DNA of 64,000 bases from Leucobacter coleopterorum (GTDB lineage Bacteria; Actinomycetota; Actinomycetes; Actinomycetales; Microbacteriaceae): the NCBI RefSeq assembly GCF_011382985.1, contig NZ_CP049933.1:2294001-2358000 (forward strand). Reading direction: 5' to 3'. The translations under genes were made by a program, and so were the position numbers. The notes under the pieces were generated by a model. The model was not told the DNA's origin, made no database searches, and saw only the letters and a program-made list of their open reading frames with translations. Positions 7,318-16,866 of this stretch are shown here, piece by piece; the first letter of the stretch is position 1; each line of letters begins with the position of its first letter.

Positions 7318-9374
7318 ATGGCACACATTCCCGATGCCTCTCACACACACGGCAAGCGAGTGAGTACCCCCGTTACCGCGCAGCACCCGCTCGATCCGCT
7401 CAACGAGGCCGAGATCACCAAGGTACGCAGCATTCTCGACAGTGCTGGCTACCTGACAGAGCACGTTCGTGTGGCGATGCTACTTCCGCTTGACCCACCG
7501 AAGAGCGCTGTCACCTCGTGGCGGCCCGGAGACACCTTTGAGCGCCGGGCGGTTGTTACGCTGCTAGATCGTTCAACCGCCGAGCACGCCGAAGTTCGAG
7601 TCTCTATCAGCAACAGCAGCGTCGACGACTACCGCGTGCTCGCAACAACCGAGGAGCCCTACGGGCAGGCCGCGATCCTCATGGAGGAGTTCATCGAGGT
7701 CGGTGAGATCGTGAAGGCTTCCCCGAGTGGCGCGCAGCTATGGATCGCCGCGGACTTTCTGACTTTATTGACGGCTGCTTCTGCTCCCCGCTCGCTCCGG
7801 GCTACTTCGGCAAAGACGACGAGAAGAATCGTCGTTTCGTGCGCTCATTCACCTACCTGATTCCGAACGAGGGCGACAGCCCGTGGGCGCACCCCGTCGA
7901 GGGCTTAATCGTGCGCGTCGACCTGACCGAGCGCAGCGTCATTGACGTGTACGACGAGGGCGACGTACCGACCCCGATGAAGCACGGCAACTACACCCTC
8001 GATGCGCAGGGTCCCGCCCGCACGTCGCTCAAACCAATCGACATCACGATGCCCGAGGGCCCGAGCTTTTCGGTCGACGGCAACATTGTCGAGTGGGAGA
8101 ACTGGAAGCTGCATGTCGGCTTCAATGCCCGCGAGGGTCTGGTGCTCAACAACGTGTCGTGGCGAGACGGCGGTGAGGATCGCCCGGTGCTCACCAGGGC
8201 GAGCGTGCCCGAGATGGTGGTGCCCTATGGCGACACCGACGAGACGCGCTACTGGATCAGCTACTTCGACGCCGGCGAGTACTTACTCGGCCGCAGCGCC
8301 AACTCGCTCGCCCTGGGCTGCGACTGTCTCGGGGTCATTCACTACTTCGACGGTTTTGTGAATGATGATCTCGGCCACGCGGTCAAGATTCCCCAGGTCA
8401 TCTGCATGCACGAGGAAGACTACGGAATCCAGTGGAAGCACACCGACCTCGACGGCAACACTGACACGCGCCGCAGTCGCCGCCTGGTTATTAGCTACTT
8501 CGCAACGGTCGGCAACTACGACTACGGGTTCTTCTGGTACTTCTACCTCGACAGCTCGATCCAGTTCGAGGCGAAGGCCACCGGCGTCGTCTTTGCGGGT
8601 GCGGGCATTCCCGGCAGCGACAACCGATTCAACACCGAGGTCTCCCCCGGCATCTTCACGCCGGTACACCAGCACATCTTCTCGGCCCGCCTCGACGTGG
8701 CTATCGACGGCGAAGACAACATCCTCAGTGAGATCGAGGCGGTGCAGATTCCTACGGGCCCTGAGAACCCACGCGGCAACGCATTCACCTGGTCTCACAC
8801 GCAACTGAAAACGGAGCAGCAGGCCCAGCGCATGGCGAACGGGGCTATGAGCCGGGTCTGGGAGGTCGCCAGCGCACACCGCAAGAATCACGTTGGTAAG
8901 CCCACGGCCTACTGGTTGATCCCCGAGGGCAAATCGGCACTACTCGCGCAGCCCGACTCTTCGGTCTATGCCCGAGCCAACTTCGCCACAAAGCACCTGT
9001 GGGGCACTCAGTTCACCGAGGGAGAGCTCTACTCCGCTGGCCAGTATCCCAACCAGAGCTCGGGTTGGGAAGGACTTCCCACCTGGACGAAGGCGGATCG
9101 CAGCCTCGACGGCGAAGACATCGTGCTGTGGCACTCGTTCGGCCCGACCCACTTTCCACGAACCGAGGACTGGCCCGTGATGCCGGTGGACTACTCAGGC
9201 TTCTGGTTCAAGCCGCACGGTTTCCTCGACCAGAATCCCACGATGAACCTGCCCGAAGATTCACGCTCGTCGTGCGCCATGACAGAAGACGGCTGCTGCT
9301 CGGCGGGGGCCTGCGGCTGCTGTTCTGGTGAGGAATGCAAGTGCAGCAACGAAAACTGCGGCTGCGGCAAGTAG
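7318..9374 (+). CDS. Copper-containing primary amine oxidase with Cys-rich tail (one homopolymer frameshift)
   Basis: Oxidises a primary amine to aldehyde, ammonia and H2O2 using copper and topaquinone. The frame breaks at CCCC 7721-7724. Adding one C joins K-A-S-P to E-W-R-A-A-M-D-R-R-G-L and gives 685 residues, a normal family length plus a tail. Visible sites are the catalytic base in Y-F-D-A-G-E-Y, the topaquinone Tyr in V-G-N-Y-D-Y, copper ligands in H-Q-H and a later His in T-H-F-P-R, and the family end E-D-W-P-V-M-P. The last roughly 35 residues hold 10 Cys in CC, CGCC, CKC and CGC groups, like a metallothionein. The gene follows the FeaR-like regulator and precedes an aldehyde dehydrogenase. 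Substrate is unknown (phenylethylamine, tyramine and histamine are candidates). Confidence 0.93.
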
Positions 9375-9417
9375 CCGAGTGACCAACTGGATCAGAACAA
9401 ACCGTAAGGAATAAAGC

Positions 9418-10826
9418 ATGTACACCTACGACAGCCTCTTGGAGGCCATCGCTCCAAAGTCGGGCGAGACCCGCGACCTGTTCGACCCCGCCACGGGCGA
9501 ACTCATTGGCAAGGCCCCGGTCAATACCGCCGCCGATGTTGACAGCGCCATTGACACTGCCGTCGCGCACCAGGCGAGCTGGGCAGGGCTCAGCAACGAG
9601 GATCGCGTGGCCTACCTCCACAAGGCCGCCGAGGCCGTCGAGGCGAACTCCGAGGCCCTCGTCGGAATCTTGTCGCGCGAGCAGGGTAAACCACTCAACG
9701 GACCAAACGCCCGCTTCGAGGTCGGTGCGTGCGTCACCTGGCTGCGCGTCACGGCCGACACTCCCCTGCCGGTAGAAACCGTCATCGACGACGGCGATAC
9801 CTTCGCTGAAATGCACTATCGTCCGCTGGGAACAGTGGGGGCCATTACCCCTGGAACTGGCCGATGATGATCGCGATCTGGCAGATCGCGCCCTCACTGC
9901 GCATGGGCAACACCGTTGTGCAGAAGCCGTCCGAGTACACAACTCTGTCGGGCCTCGCTCTGAACTTCATTCTGAACACTGCACTGCCAGAGGGCGTGCT
10001 GAACACCGTAGTCGGAGCCGGTGACCTCGGCTCGCGCATCGTCGAGAGTGAACAGGTCGACAAGATCATGTTCACGGGTTCGACCCGCACCGGCAAGAGG
10101 ATCGTCGAGGCCAGCTCGGGCAATCTGAAGCGCCTGACGCTCGAACTCGGCGGCAACGACGCGGGTATTGTGCTCGACGACGTGGACCCGCAGGCGATCG
10201 CCGAGGGGCTTTTCTGGGGAGCCTTCATCAACACCGGCCAAACCTGCGCCGCGCTCAAGCGGCTGTATGTGCCCGATTCGATCTACGACGACGTCGTCTC
10301 GGCACTCGCCGACTTCGCCGCGAAGGTTCCCATGGGCGTTGGCCTCGATGAACAGAACGCGCTCGGTCCGTTGCAGAACGAGATGCAGTTCAGGGTCGTG
10401 GATCGCCTCGTCGAGGCGGCGAAAGCCTCCGGCGCAAGGGTTGTGCTGGGCGGCAATCCTGACCGCGATGCGGTCGGCTACTTCTACCCCACCACGCTCA
10501 TCGCAGATATTGATCCGAGCAACGATCTCGTTGTCGAGGAGCAGTTCGGGCCCGCGTTGCCCATCATCCGTTACTCTACGGTTGACGAGGCGATCCGCCT
10601 CGCCAATGAGCTCGAGGTTGGGCTCGGCGGCTCCGTGTGGTCATCGGACAGGGATCGCGCTCGCGAGGTTGCCGCTCGGATCGAGACCGGTACCGTGTGG
10701 ATCAACTCGCACGGCACGATCCACCCCGCTGTGCCCTTCGGCGGCGCAAAGCAGTCAGGTTACGGCCAGGAGTTCGGCACCGCCGGTCTCAAGTCCGTGT
10801 CGCAGCCGCAGGTGATTCAGGGCTAG
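9418..10826 (+). CDS. Aldehyde dehydrogenase (one homopolymer frameshift)
   Basis: NAD(P)-dependent enzyme that oxidises an aldehyde to its acid, most likely the product of the amine oxidase 43 bases upstream. The frame breaks at CCCC 9848-9851. One added C restores the conserved I-T-P-W-N-W-P-M and a 469-residue protein of normal length. Other family marks are L-E-L-G-G-N-D-A (catalytic Glu region), N-T-G-Q-T-C-A-A (catalytic Cys, about residue 280), E-E-Q-F-G-P and P-F-G-G-A-K-Q-S-G. It resembles phenylacetaldehyde and gamma-aminobutyraldehyde dehydrogenases; subfamily is uncertain. AAGGAATAAAGC precedes ATG 9418. The break has the same form as the one in the amine oxidase, so I treat it as a sequence error. 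Confidence 0.92.
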
Positions 10827-10837
10827 TTTCTCGCTTC

Positions 10838-10878
10838 AGCGCGGTGTGCGTCCTGCTGGTCGAGGCGCACACCGCGCT
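10838..10878. terminator. Hairpin terminator after the aldehyde dehydrogenase
   Basis: Perfect 13-base arms AGCGCGGTGTGCG (10838-10850) and CGCACACCGCGCT (10866-10878) lie between the convergent dehydrogenase and membrane-protein genes. No clear T run follows, so it may act as a bidirectional barrier to transcription. Confidence 0.6.
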
Positions 10879-10943
10879 GTTGTGTGCGGGATCCGCCGTG
10901 CGGCATCCGCTGCGCGGGATCGCGACAGGTTGCCTCGCTCCGT

Positions 10944-11516
10944 TCAGTGCATGAGCAGCATGGCAGAAAGCATGGTCGCCATTCCTCCGGCATCGGTTGC
11001 AAGAATGCCTTTACGGCGGCGCAGCGCCAGTACCGCAAGCACCACTAGGGCGGCAGCGAGCGCGCCTATCAAAATGAGGGGCAGGGATCCCGTCAGCGTC
11101 GCGGTACCGTGCACTCGATGCGAGTCCGGCGTCGCAGACACTGCCCCCGCGGGATCAGGCGTCCCGTGTGCAAGCAGCAGCCAAGCGGTCGCCGGGTAGG
11201 CAAGCGCCGCACTCACAGTAACGGCGCGTTCGAGACGCTTGTGCGATCCGGCGTTCGACAAGTCGCTGGCCAGCACTTTGTCCCCGCACACAAGCGGTCC
11301 CTGACCAAACCTCAGTTTGATCCCGAGCAAGAGCCCCATGGCAAGAAGCGCGCCCGCCCAGACGACCACAGGCACCAGCCACAGAAAGGCCGCGTCGAGC
11401 ATCGCAAGCAGCATGACAGTGGAGGCGGCAATGGCGATCCAGCGCTTGGTCATAACTGCTCCGCTGAGACACAGGGCTCCGGCGCCCGCCATTAGAACTC
11501 CAGCAGCAATGCTCAC
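10944..11516 (-). CDS. Predicted multi-pass membrane protein, unknown function
   Basis: A 190-residue hydrophobic protein with about five membrane segments: residues 1-20, 25-45, 48-68, 95-118 and 145-168. It has a Cys-containing loop (Q-G-P-L-V-C-G-D-K) and a final G-G-M-A-T-M-L-S-A-M-L-L-M-H stretch. I recognise no family. Gly, Ala and Leu are regularly distributed over helices and the start overlaps no other gene, so the frame is probably real, but other frames in this stretch are also open. It is convergent with the dehydrogenase and divergent from the APC permease. Confidence 0.55.
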   Translation of the reverse strand: MSIAAGVLMAGAGALCLSGAVMTKRWIAIAASTVMLLAMLDAAFLWLVPVVVWAGALLAMGLLLGIKLRFGQGPLVCGDKVLASDLSNAGSHKRLERAVTVSAALAYPATAWLLLAHGTPDPAGAVSATPDSHRVHGTATLTGSLPLILIGALAAALVVLAVLALRRRKGILATDAGGMATMLSAMLLMH

Positions 11517-11759
11517 GCTCCGACTCTATGCCGTGGCGATCTCCAGCCCGTGCACGAATCCAGGCTCATCGCGCAGGTCGTCGCACCCAATCGCACAACT
11601 ATCCATTTGGACAGCCCTGCGCGCATTCACACGCCCCGTGCACGCTCAGCACAGTCCACCCCTTCACGGCAGAGAGGTTCGTATCTAAACTCGAAAGGCA
11701 ACACGCCGAAGTCACTTTGGCGCACCGGCAATGTCGCCAGCCCTGAAAGGACGAGTGTC

Positions 11760-13337
11760 ATGAGCGCTCACGAGACAACACAGCAGCAGACAGCCCCGCA
11801 CGACCCAGGACTTAGTCGGCGCACGCTGGGAGTGCCATCGATCACGCTCATGATCATCGCTGCCTCCGCCCCACTCACCGTTGTGGCGGGTGGCGTCACC
11901 ACTTCCTTTGCGGTCACGGGCTCCCTGGGGGTGCCACTCGGCTTTCTGCTCATCGCCGTGATCTTGACCGTCTTCGCCGTCGGCTACACGGCCATGGGCC
12001 GCTTTATCACCAACGCGGGCGCGTTCTACGCCTACGTTGCGCAGGGGCTCGGTCGCCCACCGGGTGTCGGCGGATCCCTCGTCGCGCTCGTGTCGTACAA
12101 CGCGATGCAGGTTGGCATCTATGGCCTCTTCGGTTTCCAACTGTCGATGTTCATTGAGGCAAAAACCGGCTTCGCCTCACCCTGGTGGGTGTGGGTGCTG
12201 CTGTGCATTGTAGTTGTGGGTGTGCTCGGAGTGAACCGAGTCGACCTCTCGGCAAAGGTGCTCGGCACACTCGTGGCGCTCGAGTTTGTCGCGGTCATCC
12301 TGTTCGATATCGTCTCCTTCAAGACTGCGCCGGAGGGCATCTCGACAGCCGCGCTCAACCCGAGCGCACTGTTCGGGCCTGCGCTCGGCATCATCCTCGT
12401 GTTTGGTGTTGCCGCGTTCATGGGCTTTGAGAGTGGCGCCATCTACGGCGAAGAGGCGAAGGATCCGAAGCGCACCGTACCCCGCGCGACCTACCTGGCC
12501 GTTGCGCTGATCGGCCTGTTCTACGCACTCAGCGCGTGGGCGTTTTCGGTCGGGATCGGACCCTCGCAAATCGTCGCTGCCTCGCAGGAGTCAGGGCCAG
12601 ATCTCATGTTCATCTTTATGACGGATCACACGAGCGTCATCATTTCCGACATCATGTCGATCCTCTTCATTACGAGTCTCTTTGCCGCTCTGCAGGCGTT
12701 CCACAATGCTGTCGCCCGCTACCTCTATTCGCTTGGCCGAGAAGGTGTGGTCTCACACAAGTTCAGCCACACGAGCAAGTCGGGGGCACCCTGGGCCGGC
12801 TCAGTTGCGCAGACCGTCATCGCGGTTGTGATTGTCGCCGGTTTTGCGCTGGCGGGTGATGCCTTCGGTGCGGCCGAGGCCATGTTCGGCGACACAGCAT
12901 TCTTATTCCCTGTACTCACGATGTTCACCTGGCTCACCAACACCGGTGCCGCTGGGCTGGTGCTGCTCATGTCACTCACCGCGTTTGCGGTCATCGGATT
13001 CTTCCGCAAGCGGCCCGCCAAGCTGAGCGTGTGGACCACGGTCATTGCCCCCGCACTTTCCGGAGTGCTGCTTGCCGCGATGTTCGTGGCGATCCTCGCC
13101 AATTTCCCGTTGATGTTAGGTCAGGTAGATGAGAACGGCGTCGCCCATCCAGACCTTACGACGTTCTTGCTGCCGGGGTTGATTATCGCCGCGCTGATAA
13201 TCGGAATTGTCTGGGGTCTGGTGTTGCGCTCCAAGAGCCCAAAACTCTATAGCCAGATCGGCCACGGTACGGAGCCGGGCGCCTACGGCACTGCCATGAT
13301 CGACGTAGTTGGTTCCGAGGAGGTTGGTGGGCGGTAG
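11760..13337 (+). CDS. APC-superfamily amino acid/amine permease
   Basis: A 525-residue transporter with about 12 membrane segments. The first helices carry I-I-A-A-S-A-P-L-T-V-V-A-G-G, matching the unwound helix-1 substrate site of APC carriers. Helix 6 has F-M-G-F-E-S-G-A-I-Y-G-E-E-A-K-D-P, the family signature followed by the conserved cytoplasmic loop. ATG 11760 is preceded by AAAGGACGAG; the frame is open 70 codons upstream, but the added residues look like random translation. It sits downstream of the amine oxidase and aldehyde dehydrogenase, so it may import the amine that they oxidise. Substrate is inferred only from context. Confidence 0.88.
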   Translation: MSAHETTQQQTAPHDPGLSRRTLGVPSITLMIIAASAPLTVVAGGVTTSFAVTGSLGVPLGFLLIAVILTVFAVGYTAMGRFITNAGAFYAYVAQGLGRPPGVGGSLVALVSYNAMQVGIYGLFGFQLSMFIEAKTGFASPWWVWVLLCIVVVGVLGVNRVDLSAKVLGTLVALEFVAVILFDIVSFKTAPEGISTAALNPSALFGPALGIILVFGVAAFMGFESGAIYGEEAKDPKRTVPRATYLAVALIGLFYALSAWAFSVGIGPSQIVAASQESGPDLMFIFMTDHTSVIISDIMSILFITSLFAALQAFHNAVARYLYSLGREGVVSHKFSHTSKSGAPWAGSVAQTVIAVVIVAGFALAGDAFGAAEAMFGDTAFLFPVLTMFTWLTNTGAAGLVLLMSLTAFAVIGFFRKRPAKLSVWTTVIAPALSGVLLAAMFVAILANFPLMLGQVDENGVAHPDLTTFLLPGLIIAALIIGIVWGLVLRSKSPKLYSQIGHGTEPGAYGTAMIDVVGSEEVGGR

Positions 13338-13397
13338 CGCCCAACATCTCGCTTCCCATCACCGAAGACGCCCAGAGAACCTAGTTAAGGTAACCAG

Positions 13398-14339
13398 ATG
13401 AGCACTGGAGCATCATCCCCCAGCATTCTGGTCTCGGGCGTCTCTCGTTCGTTTGGCAGCACCACCGTGGTGCACGAAGCGAACCTGAGCGTACACCCGG
13501 GCCAGATCACGGCCCTGGTTGGCCCCAACGGCAGCGGCAAAACCACGCTGATGCTCATGCTCGCGACGCTCCTCAAACCCGACAGTGGTGAGATTCGCAT
13601 TGGTGGGCATGACGCTGTCCAGAACCCCAGAGCCGCCCGCGCAACGCTTGGCTGGATGCCCGACGCCCTCGGGGTTTGGGACAGCCTTACCGTGCGTGAG
13701 ACACTGATTGCTGTCTGCGCAATGTACGGAATCTCTGGACTTGCAGCGGGCGAACGCGTCGAGGCGCTGCTGACCGAAACCGCGCTCACGGCGCTCGCCG
13801 GGCAACGCAGCCACACACTCTCCCGCGGCCAAAAGCAGCGCCTCAGCCTTGCCCGTGCCCTCGTCCACAAACCCAGCGTGCTCCTTCTTGACGAGCCAGC
13901 CTCAGGCCTCGATCCCGAGGCGCGCCTCGCACAGCGGCAGGCCCTTGAGAAGCTGTCAAACGAAGGCACCGCGATTCTCATCACCAGTCACGTGCTCGAT
14001 GAACTGGAGCAGTTGGCAAACGACGTCGTGTTCTTGCGCGAGGGTCACACCAGCACAGATGAGACCGTCGCCGATGCCATGCGCCACAACACACGCTGGC
14101 GGATCCGCGCCATCGATATCACCACACTCGATGAGGCGCTGGCAGCGTTACACACCCCGGTCACACCCCAGGCACTTCTCAGCGGTGAATCTCGCGTCGT
14201 GGAACTCACGAACAACGCTGAAGCGGCTGAACTACTGCGTTCGCTTGTCACCGCGGGGGTGCAGATTATTGAGTTTTCTCCGGCCACTGGATCTCTCGAG
14301 CAGGCTTTCCTGCGCTTTAACCAGGAAGCCACACAGTGA
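13398..14339 (+). CDS. ABC transporter ATP-binding protein (exporter type)
   Basis: A 313-residue ATPase. It has Walker A G-P-N-G-S-G-K-T-T near residue 40, a modified signature L-S-R-G-Q-K-Q-R-L-S near 140, Walker B L-L-L-D-E-P-A-S-G-L-D-P near 160, and a switch His in I-T-S-H-V-L. It has the roughly 80-residue C-terminal extension common in ABC-2 type ATPases. The stop overlaps the next gene by 4 bases, so the two are a coupled exporter pair. The family covers export of lipids, drugs, sodium or bacteriocins; the cargo is unknown. Confidence 0.92.
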   Translation: MSTGASSPSILVSGVSRSFGSTTVVHEANLSVHPGQITALVGPNGSGKTTLMLMLATLLKPDSGEIRIGGHDAVQNPRAARATLGWMPDALGVWDSLTVRETLIAVCAMYGISGLAAGERVEALLTETALTALAGQRSHTLSRGQKQRLSLARALVHKPSVLLLDEPASGLDPEARLAQRQALEKLSNEGTAILITSHVLDELEQLANDVVFLREGHTSTDETVADAMRHNTRWRIRAIDITTLDEALAALHTPVTPQALLSGESRVVELTNNAEAAELLRSLVTAGVQIIEFSPATGSLEQAFLRFNQEATQ

Positions 14340-15544
14340 ACACGAACGTGCCGAATCCACCTACGAGTATCACCTCACCCGGGTTCTGGCGATCCACATG
14401 GATTATCGCCGCACTCGAACTGCGTCAGCGTCGCAGATCACGGGCTTTGTGGGTGCTCGGCATTGTCTGGTTTACTCTCATCGGGATTGTCACCGGAGTC
14501 ACTTGGTCAGTTCTGTCACTCACAGCGAGCACCTATGACACCGAGGTCGACAGCTACCCGCTATTCTCAATCATCGCCTACTTTGTACTGTTGTTCGGCA
14601 CACTCGTCGCACCGGCAATTTCGGCGGGGTCGATTGCCTCGGAGAGGATCGGAGGCACACTCGCCACCACGCAGGTCACCCTGGTGGGTGCCTGGCCGAT
14701 CCTGCTCGGCAAAGCACTCGCCGCGTGGGTCACCGGCGTTGCGTTCCTGGTTGTCGCAGCACCCTTTGTGATCCTCAGTGTGGCACTCTCGCAGGCAAGC
14801 CCGCTCCAGATGCTCACCGCTCTGGGCGTCTTGGCGCTACAAATCGGTCTGTTCACGGCAATCGGGGTCGGGCTCTCAGCGATGATCTCATCGCCCCTCT
14901 TTTCCATCGTCACCAGTTACCTCGTTGTCGCTGCGCTGTCAGTTGGCACACTCATCACGTTTGCGCTCGCCGTCGGGTCAACGACGGAGTACGTCAAGAT
15001 CAGCTATCAGGTCACGTCTGAGAACTATGACATGGCGGCGTCGAAGTGCTGGGACGACGCCTATGACGCGGATACTGCCGATGACAATGGAGATGAAGCT
15101 CGTCAAGCTTTGACTAACAAGTGCATCAACGCGATCCCCGAGGACTGTGTGACAGAAACGACCACCACGTCGATCGTGCACGCGGAGCGGTTCTGGTGGA
15201 TCCTCGCTATGAATCCCTATGTGGTTGTCGGAGATGCGGTGTCAGTTCGCACGAACACAAGCTACCCGAGTGACCTCTTTGGCCAGGTGTCGTACGGGGT
15301 TCGCACACTGCAGAAACCCAACGATGAACAAACATCTGGCTGGGATTCTTGCGGCCCGAAAGCTTATTTCGGCCAGGATGGCATTGCAGACGAAAGCATC
15401 CAAGACCAGTTGAAGGGCACAGTGCCGGTGTGGTGGATCGGACTCGTACTGCAGTTGGCGCTTGCGGGAGGCATCCTCTTCGGTGGCTACCATCGGCTAC
15501 GCACTCCAGCGGCGAAGCTTCCGAGGGGCACGCGGATCGCGTAG
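14336..15544 (+). CDS. ABC-2 type transporter permease
   Basis: A 402-residue membrane subunit. It has an N-terminal anchor helix (about residues 50-75), a G-S-I-A-S-E-R-I-G-G-T-L-A-T-T-Q loop typical of NatB/ABC-2 permeases, and a block of helices to about residue 205. An extracytoplasmic region of about 150 residues containing five Cys (about 230-370) follows, and a final helix near 380. The Cys-containing external loop is larger than in simple ABC-2 permeases. It is translationally coupled to the ATPase. The substrate is unknown. Confidence 0.87.
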   Translation: MNTNVPNPPTSITSPGFWRSTWIIAALELRQRRRSRALWVLGIVWFTLIGIVTGVTWSVLSLTASTYDTEVDSYPLFSIIAYFVLLFGTLVAPAISAGSIASERIGGTLATTQVTLVGAWPILLGKALAAWVTGVAFLVVAAPFVILSVALSQASPLQMLTALGVLALQIGLFTAIGVGLSAMISSPLFSIVTSYLVVAALSVGTLITFALAVGSTTEYVKISYQVTSENYDMAASKCWDDAYDADTADDNGDEARQALTNKCINAIPEDCVTETTTTSIVHAERFWWILAMNPYVVVGDAVSVRTNTSYPSDLFGQVSYGVRTLQKPNDEQTSGWDSCGPKAYFGQDGIADESIQDQLKGTVPVWWIGLVLQLALAGGILFGGYHRLRTPAAKLPRGTRIA

Positions 15545-15563
15545 CGTCGTCAAGCAAAAGCAG

Positions 15564-16721
15564 TTATGCCGCGCTGGCCTCGTGAATCAGCGCGGCAAGC
15601 AGCGCAACTCGGCGCGGCACCGACGCAAGATCGAGCCATTCACTAGGGCTGTGATCACCACCACCAACGGGCCCCAAGCCATCCAGCGTCGGCACTCCGA
15701 GGGCAGCCACGCGGTTCGCATCCGAGACACCGCCCGTGTGAGCTAGCCCCGGCTCGAAACCGAGCTGTTTCGCGAGTACAAGCGCAGAGGCGGCTAGCTT
15801 GTTGCCCGCCTCGCTCTCTTCCATCGGCGCACAGTAGTCGACCTCGCGCACCTCGATGCTGGTGCCAGCAACGGCAGGATCGGAGGCGCGCTCACGCAAC
15901 CGCTCAAGCGCCCCGTCAAGCACGTGCTTCTGCACTGCACGCATCTCGACGTTCATGGTCGCGCGATCCGGAACGATGTTGATTCGCTCGCCCGCACGCA
16001 GCATGCCAACGTTCACCGTGAGCCGCTGGGTGGGATCGGCGAGCGCCTGCAGAAACACGGTGAGGTGGGCGGCCTCAAGCCCGGCGTGCGCACCGCGCTC
16101 GGGTTCGATGCCCGAGTGGGCGGCTACGCCGTTGATCGTGATTTCGAGGTCGACCGCACCCTTACGAGCAACCACTAGGTCGCCGTTTTCGCGGGCGCAC
16201 TCGAGGCAGAACGCGGCGTCGGCGCCGTCTGCAATGCTCTGCAGGGCTGCGCCACCAACGGGTGAGCCGATCTCTTCGTCGGGCGTAAAGACCAGCACGA
16301 GCTCCCCGTAGTTGTCGGCACCCGCCGCGACCAGGTGAGCCGCTGCGTGTAGGCCAGCAACGACGCCCGCTTTGTCGTCAGTTACCCCGGGCCCGTGTGC
16401 CATCCCATCGGCATCAACCGAAAACGGGCGCTCGGCGGCATCTCCGCGCTCAAACACGGTGTCCATGTGCGCAAATGCCACGATGCGCCGCGATCCGCTA
16501 CCCCGCTTGCGACCAACGAGAAGGTCGCCGTAGGCAGCATCCAGGGTACGACGCTCAATCGCAAATCCCAATTTTTCCAGACGCCGCTGTACCCAGTCGG
16601 CGACACGGTTCACTCCCGCAACATCGTGAGATCCAGAATCAATCGATACGAGATGTGCGAGATCTTCCTCATAAGTTTGGCTCGCGGCCTCGGTGCGGCG
16701 CAGCATTTCAATCGCAATCAT
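15564..16721 (-). CDS. M20-family metallopeptidase, carboxypeptidase G2-like
   Basis: A 385-residue zinc peptidase. Ligands and catalytic residues visible are A-H-M-D-T-V (first His and Asp), V-T-D-D-K-A-G (bridging Asp), T-P-D-E-E-I-G-S (catalytic Glu and ligand Glu), an Asp/Glu ligand near L-E-C-A-R-E-N-G, and G-G-G-D-H-S-P-S-E-W (last His). A dimerisation domain lies between about residues 180 and 290. I chose ATG 16721 because GGAGA lies 7 bases upstream; a longer frame from 16808 adds 29 unrelated residues. It is divergent from the amino-acid ABC importer and so may cleave peptides or N-acyl amino acids that the importer handles. The substrate is not determined. Confidence 0.9.
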   Translation of the reverse strand: MIAIEMLRRTEAASQTYEEDLAHLVSIDSGSHDVAGVNRVADWVQRRLEKLGFAIERRTLDAAYGDLLVGRKRGSGSRRIVAFAHMDTVFERGDAAERPFSVDADGMAHGPGVTDDKAGVVAGLHAAAHLVAAGADNYGELVLVFTPDEEIGSPVGGAALQSIADGADAAFCLECARENGDLVVARKGAVDLEITINGVAAHSGIEPERGAHAGLEAAHLTVFLQALADPTQRLTVNVGMLRAGERINIVPDRATMNVEMRAVQKHVLDGALERLRERASDPAVAGTSIEVREVDYCAPMEESEAGNKLAASALVLAKQLGFEPGLAHTGGVSDANRVAALGVPTLDGLGPVGGGDHSPSEWLDLASVPRRVALLAALIHEASAA

Positions 16722-16866
16722 GTGCGAGTCTCCGATCCCAGTTACAACATTGACCCCGTGCGAAGTACAACGTAGCACTTTCTGAATCAAACGTTTCAGA
16801 ATTTGCAAATAAGAGCAAATCGTGTAATGTTTCGATCAGCTCAACGACGAGAATAGGAGATCTCTC
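16722..16866. promoter_or_regulatory. Divergent promoter region with TTCAG inverted element
   Basis: A 145-base gap between the M20 peptidase and the importer. It is clearly AT-rich and contains an imperfect inverted repeat CTGAA-TCAAACG-TTTCAG near 16780-16798. A related element, GAAACATATGTTTC, lies upstream of the cyanophycinase-like gene next to rpiR, so this may be an RpiR operator. TAGGAGA precedes the importer start. The link to RpiR is an inference. Confidence 0.45.

Noticed and set aside
11550-11759. N-terminal 70-codon extension of the APC permease
   Set aside because: The extension has no homologous look, and a good ribosome site stands before ATG 11760.
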